Source: Plectrocnemia conspersa | Taxonomy: Eukaryota > Arthropoda > Insecta > Trichoptera > Polycentropodidae | Assembly: GCA_009617715.1 (NCBI GenBank) | Contig: VTFK01000014.1 | Location: forward strand, 124,001-188,000 | Reading direction: 5' to 3' | DNA length: 64,000 nt | Made by a program: the position numbers and the translations under genes | The notes under the pieces: model-generated | Database searches by the model: none | What the model was told of the DNA's origin: nothing | Seen by the model: only the letters and a program-made list of their open reading frames with translations | Part shown: positions 1 through 11,375 of the stretch, piece by piece | Layout: each line of letters starts with the position of its first letter | Position numbering within the stretch: position 1 is the first letter of the stretch

Positions 1-210
1 CTCTTGAAAATGAGTCACATGGAGTAGAGAAGAGAAGAGAGGAGATGCTCGCATCCGCGACCGGCTCTCACGCTCGCCAGGTGAGTCAACATACCTGTGC
101 GCTGCGGTACCTACCTGACGTTTCCGAAAAGACAGAGGTAAACAATTGGCGGCTGTTCGCTAAATAGTGCCGTTGTCGCGGCCGACGAGGGTCATACGAT
201 TTGTTCGAAT
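1..210 (+). other. GC-richer island with splice-donor-like site
   Basis: This stretch is clearly richer in G+C and CpG than what follows. A strong donor-like word CAG|GTGAGT sits at 78-86, with the cut after base 80. A purine-rich tract (GAGAAGAGAAGAGAGGAG) precedes it, which would fit an exonic splicing enhancer. No long reading frame enters from the left; the frame from the ATG at 44 would code for only about 12 residues before the donor. It could be the end of a 5' non-coding exon or a regulatory island. The exon idea is an inference from one motif. Confidence 0.25.
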
Positions 211-760
211 TTTTAAGGTCCAAACCATGTAATTGCCACAAACGGCGTGAACCTCGACATTAAGGCGATTGCCCCAATAATCCAATAAGCCAATTTAATG
301 TTATAATTATATTGAAATGTGTAGATCATGCTTTTTTTAAATGAGTCAAATTTTATATTCAGAACATAAAAAAACAGTGTGCAAAAATTAATTATATTTT
401 TTTTTTCATTTTCCCTAAAAGAATTCAATGTAATATTATTTAGATTTTGTTAGGAGGTTACTTTGCATTTTGTTTGGGCTACTTTTAAATGCACAGTTAT
501 TTAATATATATTATATTAATATACTTCAAATTTGCGTACCAATATCATGTCAAAATTAATTTACACAGAAATTTAAATATTCATTTAAATTTAATTTACA
601 TAATATTTACACAATTAATGGTGCACAAAATCATCATAAAATAATTTAATATAAGTTAAACTGTGATATGTTATCACAGATTTTTTTTTAATTGATTGTA
701 TGAATAAGTGGACTTATACCACTTTCAAAAACAACGGCTCATATGTCACTATTCTTGACT
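211..760. other. AT-rich spacer, no feature seen
   Basis: Very AT-rich sequence with homopolymer runs. The 71-residue minus-strand frame at 213-428 has no recognisable domain and a low-complexity composition, so I treat it as chance. Confidence 0.5.
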
Positions 761-762
761 GG

Positions 763-955
763 ATTATTTATTATTTATTTCTTTTAATAATTTATTTAGC
801 TTAATATAGCTATTTTTACCATTTTAAATATATAATAACCACTAATTCTGATCTCTCAGACACGATATAAATTAAAAAATATTATGTTCCATATGAGATT
901 CGTACTCAGGTCTTTCAGGTATTTGTCACAACTGATATATTATACCTAATTGAAA
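763..955 (-). mobile_element. tRNA-derived SINE-like copy with LINE-like 3' tail
   Basis: Read on the minus strand, a tRNA-like head carries a degenerate B box around 895-910 (GAGTACGAATCTC) and the words ATACCTGAAAG and ATCGTGTCTGA. The second copy at 25.66-25.75 kb shares these. About 28 bases appear to be inserted after the B box relative to that copy. The minus-strand 3' end runs into TAAGCTAAATAAATTA (785-801) and then an ATT/AAAT-type repeat near 763-784. The same tail ends the LINE at 12.2 kb on the same strand. The sharing of a tail is seen in the sequence; that the LINE mobilised this SINE is inference. Confidence 0.45.
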
Positions 956-984
956 GACACATAAGTGAAATACATATATAAAAT

Positions 985-1530
985 TTATTGTTTAGTACAT
1001 CGATGAGTTTTGGAGCAGCAGTTGTAATATATATCTTGACTTATCGAAAGTCCCTCTCCCAAACATTTTTTCCCCGAACCGCATTCAAAATAGCTGCAAT
1101 TGAAAGCGTTCGCAGCATTGCATCTCTAACTTGGAGACCGCAAAAAATATCATCTTACAGCACTCACACAAAGAGCGGCATAGCATCTCTTCTCCGGAGC
1201 ATCTTCGATCTCTCGAGCATATTTCGCGAAACGTGCGAACGAAGCGCATTAATCACAGCATCACGACTGTGCTAGGTACGTATGGATCCATCTGCTTGCT
1301 GGTCAGCGCGACCTTCGATCACAATTTGCCGCCGTGGGAAGGTCACCACCATAGCATCTAGTGTAGTGTGTTTATATATCACAAAGACTAGGCATTAGTG
1401 ACATGCGACCGTATGACGCGAATAATTGGCGATACATGCAGCAGCGTAGAACGCTGGGGAGAATCGCGACAATGCTGTGTGGGAATGTCAAACTTCCGCT
1501 CGAGACGTAGCTTTTCATGTGCGTTTAATT
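985..1530. other. Island of moderate G+C, unrecognised
   Basis: A CpG-containing island lies between AT-rich flanks. Two overlapping plus-strand frames of 95 and 76 residues (988-1275, 1131-1361) overlap out of register, have no recognisable domain and Ser-rich composition, and are probably chance frames in GC-richer DNA. Regulatory sequence or an old transposon are both possible. Confidence 0.25.
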
Positions 1531-1593
1531 TAATGTCTTTGTGATTTTGAAATGCTTCATTCAGACGAGAAACAGGATTATTGTTTCAACGCC

Positions 1594-1633
1594 TTGCGTA
1601 AAATCTAAATGCATTGCGTAAAATCTAAATGAC
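1594..1633. repeat. 20-bp tandem duplication
   Basis: TTGCGTAAAATCTAAATG occurs at 1594-1611 and again at 1614-1631, giving two perfect units with a 20-bp period. It looks like a recent slippage or repair duplication. Confidence 0.8.
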
Positions 1634-1879
1634 CTTAATAGTCATTTGTTTTCAGTATTCATCAGAAGTTGCACTATTGAACATTGGAGCTTTGATGTTC
1701 AAGCGTATTATAATAACAACCGTTCTGTAATTAGTGTTTCTTATAAGCTTTAAAACAAAACTGTTTTTTATGCACTTGTCCAAATTATAAAAAAAATTCT
1801 AGACAGCTTCGTTAATTTTTTATACCCTTTTAAAATTTATTTCTATTTATTTAGAAAGAGGATAATTACCAAAAATGTT

Positions 1880-2336
1880 GCTTTACTCAGTAGCGAGGCT
1901 GGAAGGGGCATGGAAGGGGGACCGCCCCGGGCGGCACTTGCTTGGGGGCGTCATTTTCGCGAAGGAAGGACTTTTTATGTAGTGTGGTTCCTTAGCTGAA
2001 TGCGCTAAAAACCATGTATATAATAAATCACAGTTTAATAAATGCGACCGGTCCTAGCATGCCGACCTTAATGATAAAAATATTATTGGCTCGTCCGAAA
2101 ATTTGGCAAGTTTATTCAAATCGGTAAAAGTCGAAGTTACAATATGTGAAGGGTATGTAGCATAGATGGGGGGGGGGCAAAAGGGGTTGCTTGCCTCGGA
2201 AAGTTTTGACATATTGAAGACATACATTTAGTTACAAATTTTTTGGAAGGTCAGATTTTGTATTAGATAATTTTATTTAGGGGGGGTGCGGATCTCCCCG
2301 AGCGGCACAAACCTTAGCTACGGCACTGGTTCTATT
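1880..2336. mobile_element. hAT-like non-autonomous element
   Basis: The left end reads CAGTAGCGAGGCTGG, then a GC-rich stretch with CCGCCCCGGGCGGCAC. The right end, read inward on the other strand, is CAGTGCCGTAGCTAAGG and then GTGCCGC with a G-run. Both ends therefore start CAGT.GC, followed by the G/C-rich subterminal block typical of hAT elements. The element is 1888-2328 (441 bp). The flanking octamers GCTTTACT (1880-1887) and GTTCTATT (2329-2336) match at 5 of 8 positions, and all three differences are C/T, which fits a decayed 8-bp target duplication. No transposase frame is present inside. Confidence 0.5.
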
Positions 2337-2820
2337 ATACAAACAAAGCAATAAAAACTTTAAATTACATAAAGATTAATGAAGAACAACGTCAAATCAA
2401 CACCATGAATTTTTAACAAGCTTAAAAATATAAAAATGAGCTTATTTCTAAGCAACATCAAAATAAAAGGCGAAAGTAGATTGTATGATGTCAAAACTGC
2501 AGAATATTGACTTCTAATATTAGTTAACAATTTTAAATGCTGATGAAATGATAATTCTATAAAGAACATTTGTCGCCAAAACAGAAAAAAATTCAAAGCG
2601 AAGTCAAATCAATTTACCTTTATGTAGTAAGGCATCGTGTGATTGAAGGGTTAAATTAAAATAGACTACCAATTCATTGTCGTGCAAATAAAAAACCATG
2701 GATGACTTCAGCATTATTTAAAGACTGTATTTATCGATATTTCGTTCGTGAAGTTTAAAACTACACACAAGAAAATATTACATTTTAAAAGTAGTAGTAG
2801 AATTTAATAACTAATTATAG
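2337..2820. other. AT-rich spacer, no feature seen
   Basis: Nothing recognisable. The minus frame at 2360-2596 (78 residues) is Leu/Phe-rich and without a domain, so it is treated as chance. Confidence 0.4.
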
Positions 2821-2947
2821 TTTTAGAACTTTTATTAGGTCAAGTCCAAAATACAAACTAAGCCAACTCATCTGTCAGGGGAAAATAAGTGGAAGAATAA
2901 GCATTTCACATATTGCTTCATAGTTTGTATGTATTTCAATATTACAC
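2821..2947 (+). repeat. Dispersed repeat, copy 1 (inverted partner at 63.3 kb)
   Basis: The block beginning TTAGGTCAAGTCCAAAATAC and containing AACTAAGCCAACTCATCT and CATTTCACATATTGCT matches the reverse complement of 63281-63408 along its whole length, with an internal gap of about 17 bases. Identity by eye is around 80-85%. The family is unrecognised; it is probably an internal part of a transposon. Confidence 0.6.
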
Positions 2948-4370
2948 AAAAAATTTGATATCTATCCTTTACTATAATTTCTAACACAACTTGTATAAAA
3001 GTTTTTTCAGTGAAGAAACTCTAAGGTGTTATTGATTTGCTTAATAAAGTTTTTCTCTATGTCTAATAATTAAATATTATCTAAAAGGCATTTTCGTATG
3101 TAACATAGTAATTTATTTAAGACATTCCTATGATACTAAATGCGATTATTTAAATTGAATTAATATTGTTATGACTTCTACATTATAGCAAAATTTATGT
3201 ATTTTTAAAAATTAATCTAATCTAAATATTACTTAATTATAGTGTTTCTTAAATATTTATTAAACTGTTGTTAGATAATAAAATACATAGAAAGCTTATT
3301 CTCCATCCGCCTCCATACCGATAAAATATAATAACATACTACCATTCCAAGAAAAGCAAAATTTAATTAAAATATAAATATTTAAAGGTCCAAATTTCAT
3401 AGTTCGCCGAAAACACAACAAATCAAATACACACACACAGTAAGATACGAAACTATAAAATAAACTATTAACACAAAACCGATCGAAAACTGGGTCAACT
3501 CAGACGCGATACTCATCAATTCGTGATGGCCCTTTCTTTCGGATGAATTTTAATAAGCCGATCGAAATCGAGGTCTGCGAATGTCTATATCTATATTATT
3601 ATCTATTTCTATATAAAACACGCTAAGGCAACGCATGGTTAAGTTACGCAATTGAAAAGAGACGTAAACGAAGCAGTAAACTAGTATATAAAATATTTAA
3701 CTAGAAACTCACAATAATTTAATAATTTCAATTAACAAATAGTATGAATTTAAAACTATTTTAGTTAATACAATTTGGACGACTGATAATAATCAACATT
3801 GTGTTATATTTTAACCAATGGGAATAATTATAATTATGTGTAATGTAATGTAATAAAAACGCTGGTTAAATTTGTGTGGCGAAACTAAATGTAGCACATA
3901 TTAAAACAAATATTTAATTCACATATAAATATAGTAAGAAACGGATTTTTACAATTTTAATTCATATAATTCATTAAAAAAATAATATTTGATAGATTAA
4001 ATTTTATATTAAAACTATTTAATACTGAATTTGTAGTGATATTTTTTTTATAATTTTTTTATGAGTCTTGCCTTAAAAACCCATAATTTGATTTTTTCAT
4101 GTCATCAGTTAATCGCAACTATTTTATACATTATCTATAAAATTTAATTAACTATTATTACGCTGCATATTCTTGTTACCATGATGTTATATAATCATAC
4201 GTATAGATTTTTTTATAATTCAAGGGCGGTGTTATAATGAAAATTATAATTAAAATATTTTAGCATTACAATATTTTATAATATTAAAACCAGCCACTTA
4301 ATAAAATATTTTACTTATCGACTTGCAAGTCAAAGCGAAAGTCAATAACGTTAATAACGCAATAAAATAA
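2948..4370. other. AT-rich spacer
   Basis: Long, highly AT-rich sequence without reading frames, paired repeats or RNA-like structure that I can support. A slightly GC-richer patch at 3480-3570 (CpG words, GATCGAAA twice) may be a small regulatory island. Confidence 0.4.
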
Positions 4371-4860
4371 TTCAGATTATATTCCGATTCGCGCTTTAGT
4401 GTAAATATAATCCAATGTTTATTAACTTTGACTCAACTGTGTCATAATTGCGATATAAACTAAACTAAGAGCGTCGCATCTTTGGAGTAAAATATTCATA
4501 AAATTTAAATAAATAGCGAATATACATTTTACATGATAATAAACTCAATATTTGAACGAAATTCAGATCAGTTTATATATATATGTATTTTTTTTTTCTT
4601 TTCGGTCCCAATATTATAATAATATTGTCATCGATAGATATAAACGTAATATAGCGTTGGAACGAAAACGAATTTTCGTTTATTGGCCCGACGACCGGTT
4701 TTTTTAGACGGGTCTTTTAGTGTTTATCCGAATCGTTTTGTCTTCGGTTTTTAGTGGCCGATTTTAATTAATTGTTGACGTTTTAAGATAATTTATACGT
4801 CGCAAGATGAGATAATTATTTTGTGTTTGTGGTAAAATTCAGATTTAATGGGCGATTAAA
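4371..4860. promoter_or_regulatory. Candidate conserved non-coding island
   Basis: CpG-containing sequence rises out of AT-rich flanks: TCGCGCTTTAG near 4390, GAGCGTCGCATC near 4470, and CCCGACGACCGG at 4686-4697. ATAAA and TTAAT homeodomain-like words are frequent. GAAAACGAATTTTCGTTT at 4664-4681 is a short inverted repeat. There is no reading frame. The regulatory role is inferred from composition only. Confidence 0.25.
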
Positions 4861-5375
4861 AATAAAATGTTTATGCGAGACAGAAATTATTGAGAAAAAA
4901 ATCGTAATAAAATAATACAATGAATTTGATTTATTTTACAACTAAATATTTACTAGTAAGTTAGAGCATCTTATTAAATAATTAAACAAGTTAAGATAAA
5001 GTAAAAAATACTTGTATTAAATTTATTGTAAATAACAATATGTTTTTGTAATATGATTTTTTTTTTAATACATAACTAAATATTTAAATAAATTATTAAC
5101 AATCATTAACTAGCTACTAATTTATTGATCATAGTTCAATGCTAAGATTATATAGTTATTACTATTATATTTTTAAAAAATATATTTTTCAGATAATTTA
5201 TCAGCAAATCCAATGCAAAAGACTATACACAAACAATTAACTTAATATGCTTTTCCATATAATTTATATACTGAAACGATTAAGTTAAATAGAAAAATTA
5301 TAATACAATTCTACAAGATTAATTATCGAAAAATAGAATAATAATATTTAATATATTATTTAAAATACATATTTG
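4861..5375. other. AT-rich spacer, no feature seen
   Basis: Only AT-rich sequence with T and A runs. Confidence 0.4.
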
Positions 5376-5960
5376 AGATTCATAGACGGAGTTGGCTCCA
5401 GCATCCGTGCAATGTTCAAATTAAATGCGCCAACAAGCCGAGGAGCTCTTGTAGCTCGTTCTTATGCCTCCGTGTAATTATCGTTCTCTTCTCTCATTTT
5501 CCGTCCTCTTCTTTTCTTCTTCTTCTTATTCTTCTCCTCTTTCGTCTTGTGTTCTACCGGCATTAACCCATTACCCGTCCGGCACGACGCGCCTTCCTAA
5601 TTAAATGCTCACATTCAATTCGAGGAATTACACCCATACACATACAAATAAAAGGCTCGCCCACAAACGAGATTATTATTATAATTTTGACTTATTGCCC
5701 GGGCGCTTAATGGGTTATTGGAGAGAAAATTGCGTCCATTGTTTGCCGGTGGACAATGCGATTTAACCGCTTCGTTCCCATGGGACGTTGATGAAAATTT
5801 TCAAGTCGTGTTTTAATTATTGTTTCTGGGTTTTGAATGTGTTTTTTTGCGAATTCAATTTGCCATAAAATATAACGACCAGTTTTTCTTAAAGCGTTGA
5901 TGCAAACGAGTGGAACGTGCGCGAAACGTTAACATTGTTTAGGATTTAGGATATAATTTG
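5376..5960. promoter_or_regulatory. Candidate conserved non-coding island
   Basis: One of the most distinctive unique-sequence islands. It has a polypyrimidine tract (CTTCTTTTCTTCTTCTTCTT, about 5509-5528), CCCATTACCCGTCCGGC near 5568, the paired words CTAATTAAATGC and GCTTAATGGGTTATTGG, and GTTTGCCGGTGGACAATGCG near 5741. Homeodomain cores (TTAAT, ATTA) are dense and no frame is open. It resembles insect non-coding islands next to developmental genes. That is pattern recognition, not proof. Confidence 0.3.
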
Positions 5961-7614
5961 TATATGTCGGCGTTAATTGGTATTAAAATAAATAACACTG
6001 TTTAATTATGGTAAATAAATTTATTTTTAAGCGCAAAGAAATTATCATGTTTTACTTGTATATATATACTATAATCATTTTATATGTTGTAAAAAAATAT
6101 TTGTTTTTAGTCATGGTATTATATTATTATTTAATTTAATATTTTTTTTATTTATAAAATTGTGATCTATCTGTCATTTTAAACCATTTTTTTATGATCA
6201 GTGGACCTTAGTTTTTTGCGAAAAAAATACTGTACTTACTCTTAGATAGTCACAATTTCAGTTTCATTTAAAATATAATACTAACAGCTTCGTTTTGAAG
6301 ATGTAGGTTCAGATTATTTTAATGAGCAGTGATATGATCCATATATGAGTCAAATAAGCCATATTCAGGGTTTACTTTACTGCAGTATTCAAAAACTTAA
6401 AATTAACAGTGATTAAAATTCAGTGATTTTTAAATAGTAATTTACTGAGCTTTTTTGCATCGTCATTAAATAGTTTTTTTTAGTCTTTTCTTAATCCAAC
6501 TATCAGTGACTATATCAAACATTTTATTGTGTAGGGAAATCTTGTTATTGTTGTTTTATCTGCTTCATACATATATTTGAAAAAAAGATCCCTTTAGTAA
6601 TATTCAATTTATTGTCAATTTCTTGTAAAACGTTGATCCGTATAGTAATATCAGTTCTTTCATTCAATGATATGGATTAAGACTTAAGGACAGATTATTT
6701 CCTCTACGCTTGCAATACATTTTAAAATAAATTCATTGTCAGTAAAACATATTTGACTTGTTTGGAAATTTAATTTGCTAAAATCTTATCTTGTCTTGAC
6801 TAATGAATGAGTCTTTTTTTGAAATAGTTCTTCAGACGTAATCTTTTTTTATGGATCCTTAATTTTTTGTGCACGTGTTTTAGAATATTTTAAATATCTT
6901 TAAAAAGTATGTTTTTTGCATAGCAAATATAATGCTTTATTAATTAAAAAAATAGTTGTCAGTCTGTTTTTTATGAAACACTCTTTTTACGTATATTTTT
7001 TAAAATGTCTGGGAAATCGAAATTATTGTTTAATATATAATTATAATTACGATATAGTAGGTTTTCTTAGGTTTTCCAAATCTCACGAATAAATATCGTG
7101 ATGAATAATTAAAATTAAATTGAGCCACAGATTTGGTGTATTTCAAATCAAAATTATTTTTTCATATGCAAAGCTACCATAATTATAAAATTAGGTCATC
7201 TATCAAACTAGATCAAACTTATTATTTTATCTGCAAATAAATGATTTCAAAAACAGTAAAATACGATATATGATGATGATTAAAATTTTTTTATTCAAAT
7301 TTTTTTATTTTTGTTTATTACATAATTAAATATATACATTTTTTTAAACATATAAATTTTATTAAAATTGATTTTTTGGTTAATTATCAATCACAATTTG
7401 GATTGATTAGCTAAATTTTAAATGAATTACAAAAAATAAGAATAATATAAGAACATAAAATACGTTAAGTATAGGTCAAAGTACATAAACACCTTTAACA
7501 AAAAAAAAAAAAAACGATGTATGTATGTAACAACTGTGAAATTTAATCCAATGATTATTAAACATTTTATTCAAAAAATCTAGATTGATTTTTAAAGCCA
7601 ATTTTTTGTCAAAT
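5961..7614. other. AT-rich spacer with possible decayed coding DNA
   Basis: At 6200-7000 the minus strand gives short, transposase-like peptide runs split by many stops, but no diagnostic motif. I could not assign it. The minus frame at 7476-7664 is low complexity. Nothing else is supported. Confidence 0.3.
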
Positions 7615-7790
7615 TTTAAATGCCCGGAATCATTGTGCGGTATTTTCACCTTGTAATAATACAATAACGCTTTGGTAATGAAAATTATACTAATAATACT
7701 TCTAATATATTATTGAAAATTTATCATATATAAAATGCCATTTTTGTCATGAGGCCCGGAATCATTGTTTTCCCTCTCGGTGGTCCTGAT
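7615..7790 (-). repeat. Repeat motif CCCGGAATCATTG, two copies, with inverted partner at 27.95 kb
   Basis: GCCCGGAATCATTGT occurs at about 7621 and GGCCCGGAATCATTG at about 7752. The reverse complement of the second, extended through TTTTGTCAT and GTTTTCCC, matches 27950-27985 over roughly 31 bases with 2-3 differences. It may be the terminal part of an unrecognised DNA element. Confidence 0.4.
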
Positions 7791-8260
7791 TATATTATAG
7801 CGATAATAAAGTGAAACATTAATAATTTAGTTCGAATTCTTATTTGAGATATTATTATATTTCTAAATAAAATATTTAATGCATGATGTCACTTTAAATC
7901 ACAATATATTTTCCCTCGTATTTTGCAAAAATAATAACATCGTATGATTTATAGTATCTACATAAAAAAATAAGTCTTGTTTTATTTATTTATATATACA
8001 AACGAGTTTATGCCAAAAAAATATAATGATTAATTTTAAGCTATCATTTTTTGATGACCGGCAAGAAGTCCAAATTAAATGTTTGTTAATCGTAATTCCT
8101 GAAGTCGGTCATAAAACTGTTGTTAAACGATGTTTTTGCAGTGTTAATCGAAAATATCTATTTTTTTCGTAATATCTGCTATATTTATTATAGCAATTAT
8201 AAACCATTAAAAAATATTCGTATTAATTTAATTTCATACAAAAAAATATTTTGTGAGAAA
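7791..8260. other. AT-rich spacer, no feature seen
   Basis: No supported feature. Confidence 0.4.
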
Positions 8261-8475
8261 TAATGTTTGGCATACAGGTGGCAATTAGCCACAGATTGAG
8301 CTGCTGCTAGAGTTAAAAATGTGAAAGGCGGGCGAGGCGCTACCGGTCGTGGTCGCCATTGGAATAATGTTGCTCTCTCTGCTACTACTTCAATATTATC
8401 AGAATGCCGCCTAGCTCGTGGCAAAATAAATCGCCCAAATAAAGTAAAGTAGTTCTCGAGAAAAAGCACTAATCT
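8261..8475 (-). other. GC-richer island with 90-residue minus-strand frame
   Basis: The frame at 8197-8469 (-) has a basic, Pro/Arg-containing middle and no domain I recognise. The island (GGCGGGCGAGGCGCTACCGG near 8327) contrasts sharply with its flanks. It could be a degraded exon, a transposon end or regulatory DNA. I assign no function. Confidence 0.2.
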
Positions 8476-8831
8476 TTATGATGCATATCAGCGTGTATTA
8501 TTTGCACAGTTTTAGAGCTGAAGAATTTTTAAAAACTATTGTGAGTGAATAAGTGAATTTTTATAATTTCTGAAGCAATCGCAATAGCAAATAATCATCA
8601 TGCTTTTACAATAGTTTGAGCCTGCAGGATATGAAACTCCTTATAATTAAATGAAAGAGCTTATCATTAAGTCATTCTTTGAAAGATTCGAAGCAATTTT
8701 TACTGCAAACATTTTCAATGAATTTATTATTTTAATATATTTTATATAAAATAAAGAATTGACTATTTCGTTATAAGCATAGCAAAATAAAATACGATTT
8801 TTTATCTAAAAACTAATGATCATAAAACAAT

Positions 8832-9085
8832 GTTGTATATGTGGATTTTGAAAAGGCTTTTGATAATGTTTGTCATGGGTTATTTGAATAAATAATATGG
8901 AACCTTAGTTTCTCGGATGATTTAACTCGGTTATTTTTATGGCGGCCGATCGTCAAAGAATATTTCACCCCTACAGGGGTTCTGCTCTACGTTATTTATT
9001 AATGACATAAATACGGTAGTTAAAATTCAAGTTTTCTTCTGTATGCAGATGATTTAAAATTGTTTAAATCTATTGATTTTAAACC
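8832..9085 (+). pseudogene. Internally deleted reverse transcriptase fragment (LINE A family)
   Basis: This fragment aligns closely, at the DNA level, with 35655-35950 of the larger element. It keeps the RT motif around the first catalytic Asp (DFEKAFDNVCH, starting at 8843) and the YADD box (9042-9053), with FINDI-type sequence between. Two stretches present in the larger copy are missing: the part around SSYLSNRRQFVAYG and the QGSNLGPLLF core. It is truncated at both ends, the frame is broken, and no flanking target duplication is visible. It is dead, and older or more deleted than the 35-kb copy. Confidence 0.85.
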
Positions 9086-9300
9086 ATAGATCTTAAATTT
9101 AATTTAATAAATATGTAATATTATTTATGTTGTCCCAGAAAAAAACATTTGTTAAATATTTTATTCATCTTTATAATTTCTGTAACATTTTTAATTTACC
9201 AACAAAATATATTATACCATATAATATCACGTTACATGAATCATTATATTATAATAAATATACAAAAAGGTAGTATAAATCAAAATTACTATTTTGTATC
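9086..9300. other. AT-rich spacer, no feature seen
   Basis: The plus frame at 9149-9379 is low complexity and treated as chance. Confidence 0.4.
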
Positions 9301-10060
9301 CTTTCAAAACCCAAATAACACCCACAACATCAAACGAGCCCGAATCGCACGACACAACTCCATTTTTTCAACAGTCTAATATATGCGATCCTCACAATAA
9401 TTGTCCATAAATCCAGTATATTATACAGTATGTTTTTTTTTCTTGTATCCAAATTCACGATTCCCACCGTACAGCCACGCACCCTAGCCGCGATCACGTC
9501 TACTTCTAAACATCTAGAAAGTGGATTAATGGGTTTTAGGTAGGGCCGGACGGAGGGCACCTTCAGAGATCGGTTCCTATCTAATTCATCACGAAACCGT
9601 AGTGTTTATACCTAGGTGTATAAAACCATAAAAAAATGAAGAAGCGATTCACGTTTCCACGTAGTACCCGCTCTATAATTATAGGCCCATACTCCACGCT
9701 AACCAGACCGGTGATACCGGTGCCTCACGTTTCCGAAATATTTATATTTGTTGACCCCTGATTTGCATTTTATAATGAAAACTACGAGACTAATAAATGC
9801 CTTGTCATATTGCGCCGATTCGGAAAATGGAAATCGTGCGATTTCATCTTTGTAATTGATCGGGTTCAACGTTTCCAATTAGGCGCATACTTAATGGAGA
9901 CAAACGACTATCTTCTATGTTTCGATTGTATGCTATGAATATTTATTATGTGTGTGCGTGTGGTTTATAAACATTTTTTTGGATGAATAATTTATGCAAA
10001 TGTTGGATCGGTATTGTTGAGAACGTGCGCTACTTTGTAAACATTTAAGTTTGATGAATG
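9301..10060. promoter_or_regulatory. Candidate conserved non-coding island
   Basis: This is an extended GC-richer segment. Notable words are CGCGATCACGTC near 9490, TTAATGGGTTTTAGG near 9527, AGACCGGTGATACCGGTG near 9705 (two CCGGT cores 10 bp apart, Grainyhead/CP2-like), and GATCGGGTTCAACGTTTCC near 9859. CGTTTCC occurs repeatedly. The 76-residue minus frame at 9330-9560 has no domain. The regulatory role is inference. Confidence 0.3.
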
Positions 10061-10900
10061 AAAGGTAAATAATTGCATTTTTAGATGATGATGTGAGCTT
10101 TAAAGCTCATTTTGTATTTATAATATTAAATTTATATTTATCATTATTGTTATACAATTTAAGTACATATAATAAATTTGCTACAAAAAATATATATTTC
10201 CTATAAAAAATATTTAAGGAAAAACTGGTAGATAAATGTCATAAATGGATAAAAGTCTGACGTTATTAAATCAAACATATGTATACTGTCATGTTTTAAT
10301 ATATATTAAATCAGATTTATTAATATATTTTACTCTACAAGTTTGCATTCCTATTAATAATATTTTATTTTTATTTTCAAATAACTATTTTAGTTAGCTT
10401 CTAAAATATATAAAATAAATTATATGTGTATAAATTTTATAGAAGGGACTAAAAGCTTAAAAACTATTTAATATATATATATATATATATATAGCAGAAA
10501 ATATTTAGAGTGAAATTGTAGTATTTATGATAATGTTGATGTAGAATTGATATATTTATTTATTATGTAGATTAAATTATAAAATAAGTAGTAGAAGTGT
10601 TGATTTATGATTTGGAAATGATAAATGGTTTGTTGAAAGAAAATAAATTAAAATTTAATATAAGCAAAACTTAATTAACATGATTGAATAATAAGTTAAT
10701 GAGGAAAATGTAAAAGTAAATATATATGGGTGCAATTTTTATTTTATTTATATAGATGGAAAAAAAACTATAGTAAGTTTTATTTTAACTTTGATTAGGT
10801 TAAGTTGGATTTGATTCGTTATGGATATGAATAAATTATGAATGTTTCATAGACATTTTAGAGCAGCATATAATTTATTTAATAAACATTTTTTTAATGT
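10061..10900. other. AT-rich spacer with short (AT)n
   Basis: A short (AT)n run lies at about 10472-10492. No genes or paired repeats seen. Confidence 0.4.
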
Positions 10901-11135
10901 AAAAATATATATCTACCAGAGAAAATGTATTCGATTATGATGTCACTGGAATGCTAGTGAAAATATAACTTCTTATAAAATATCAAAAAGAACACCATTT
11001 TATCACAATTAAATTTTGATTCAAATTTATCTTATACTATTGAATTTTACTAATCGTCTTTTAGTTTAATTATTGAGGGTAATTTTTTCACCATTGCAAA
11101 TGGTTAAATGTATTCAGTTATGATTTCACTGAAAC
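10901..11135 (+). repeat. Dispersed repeat with ATATCTACC core (partner at 63.68 kb)
   Basis: Bases 10901-10953 match 63684-63736 at 45 of 53 positions by eye count. A related unit, TATGATTTCACTGAAA, recurs at 11119-11134 and again near 63720. The words GTATTC and TCACTGAAA are shared by all. The family is unrecognised; spacing and recurrence suggest subterminal repeats of a transposon. Confidence 0.5.
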
Positions 11136-11214
11136 CTCATTGTAACATACATATACTATAAAACATCATAATTTAAAAAAAATATGATTATCAAAAAGAT
11201 TGAGATTAGACTTT

Positions 11215-11375
11215 CCATAAAAAATTTATTCGTACATAAATATAATACTAGAAATAGAAAAATTAAAAAAATTTAAGAAAAATACAGGGGAATTATGTAC
11301 GGAGGTTTTTAATATTACTTAAAAAAATTAACGGGTTTCATAAATGGTAAAAAAACACACATATATATATTATTA
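11215..11375 (+). mobile_element. Short 3' fragment of LINE B family
   Basis: CATAAATATAATACTAGAAA (about 11236-11255) and GGAATTATGTACGGAGGTTT (about 11289-11308), followed by AACGGGTTTCATAA, match in order the minus strand of the LINE at 12.2-13.6 kb (complement of about 12400-12560). In peptide terms this is the KGIMYGGF...ITGFI stretch near that element's ORF end. It lies in the opposite orientation to the larger copy. Frames are broken. Confidence 0.65.

Noticed and set aside
6180..7000. Possible decayed transposase on the minus strand
   Set aside because: Short peptide runs between many stops, with no DDE, BED or dimerisation motif; not enough to name.
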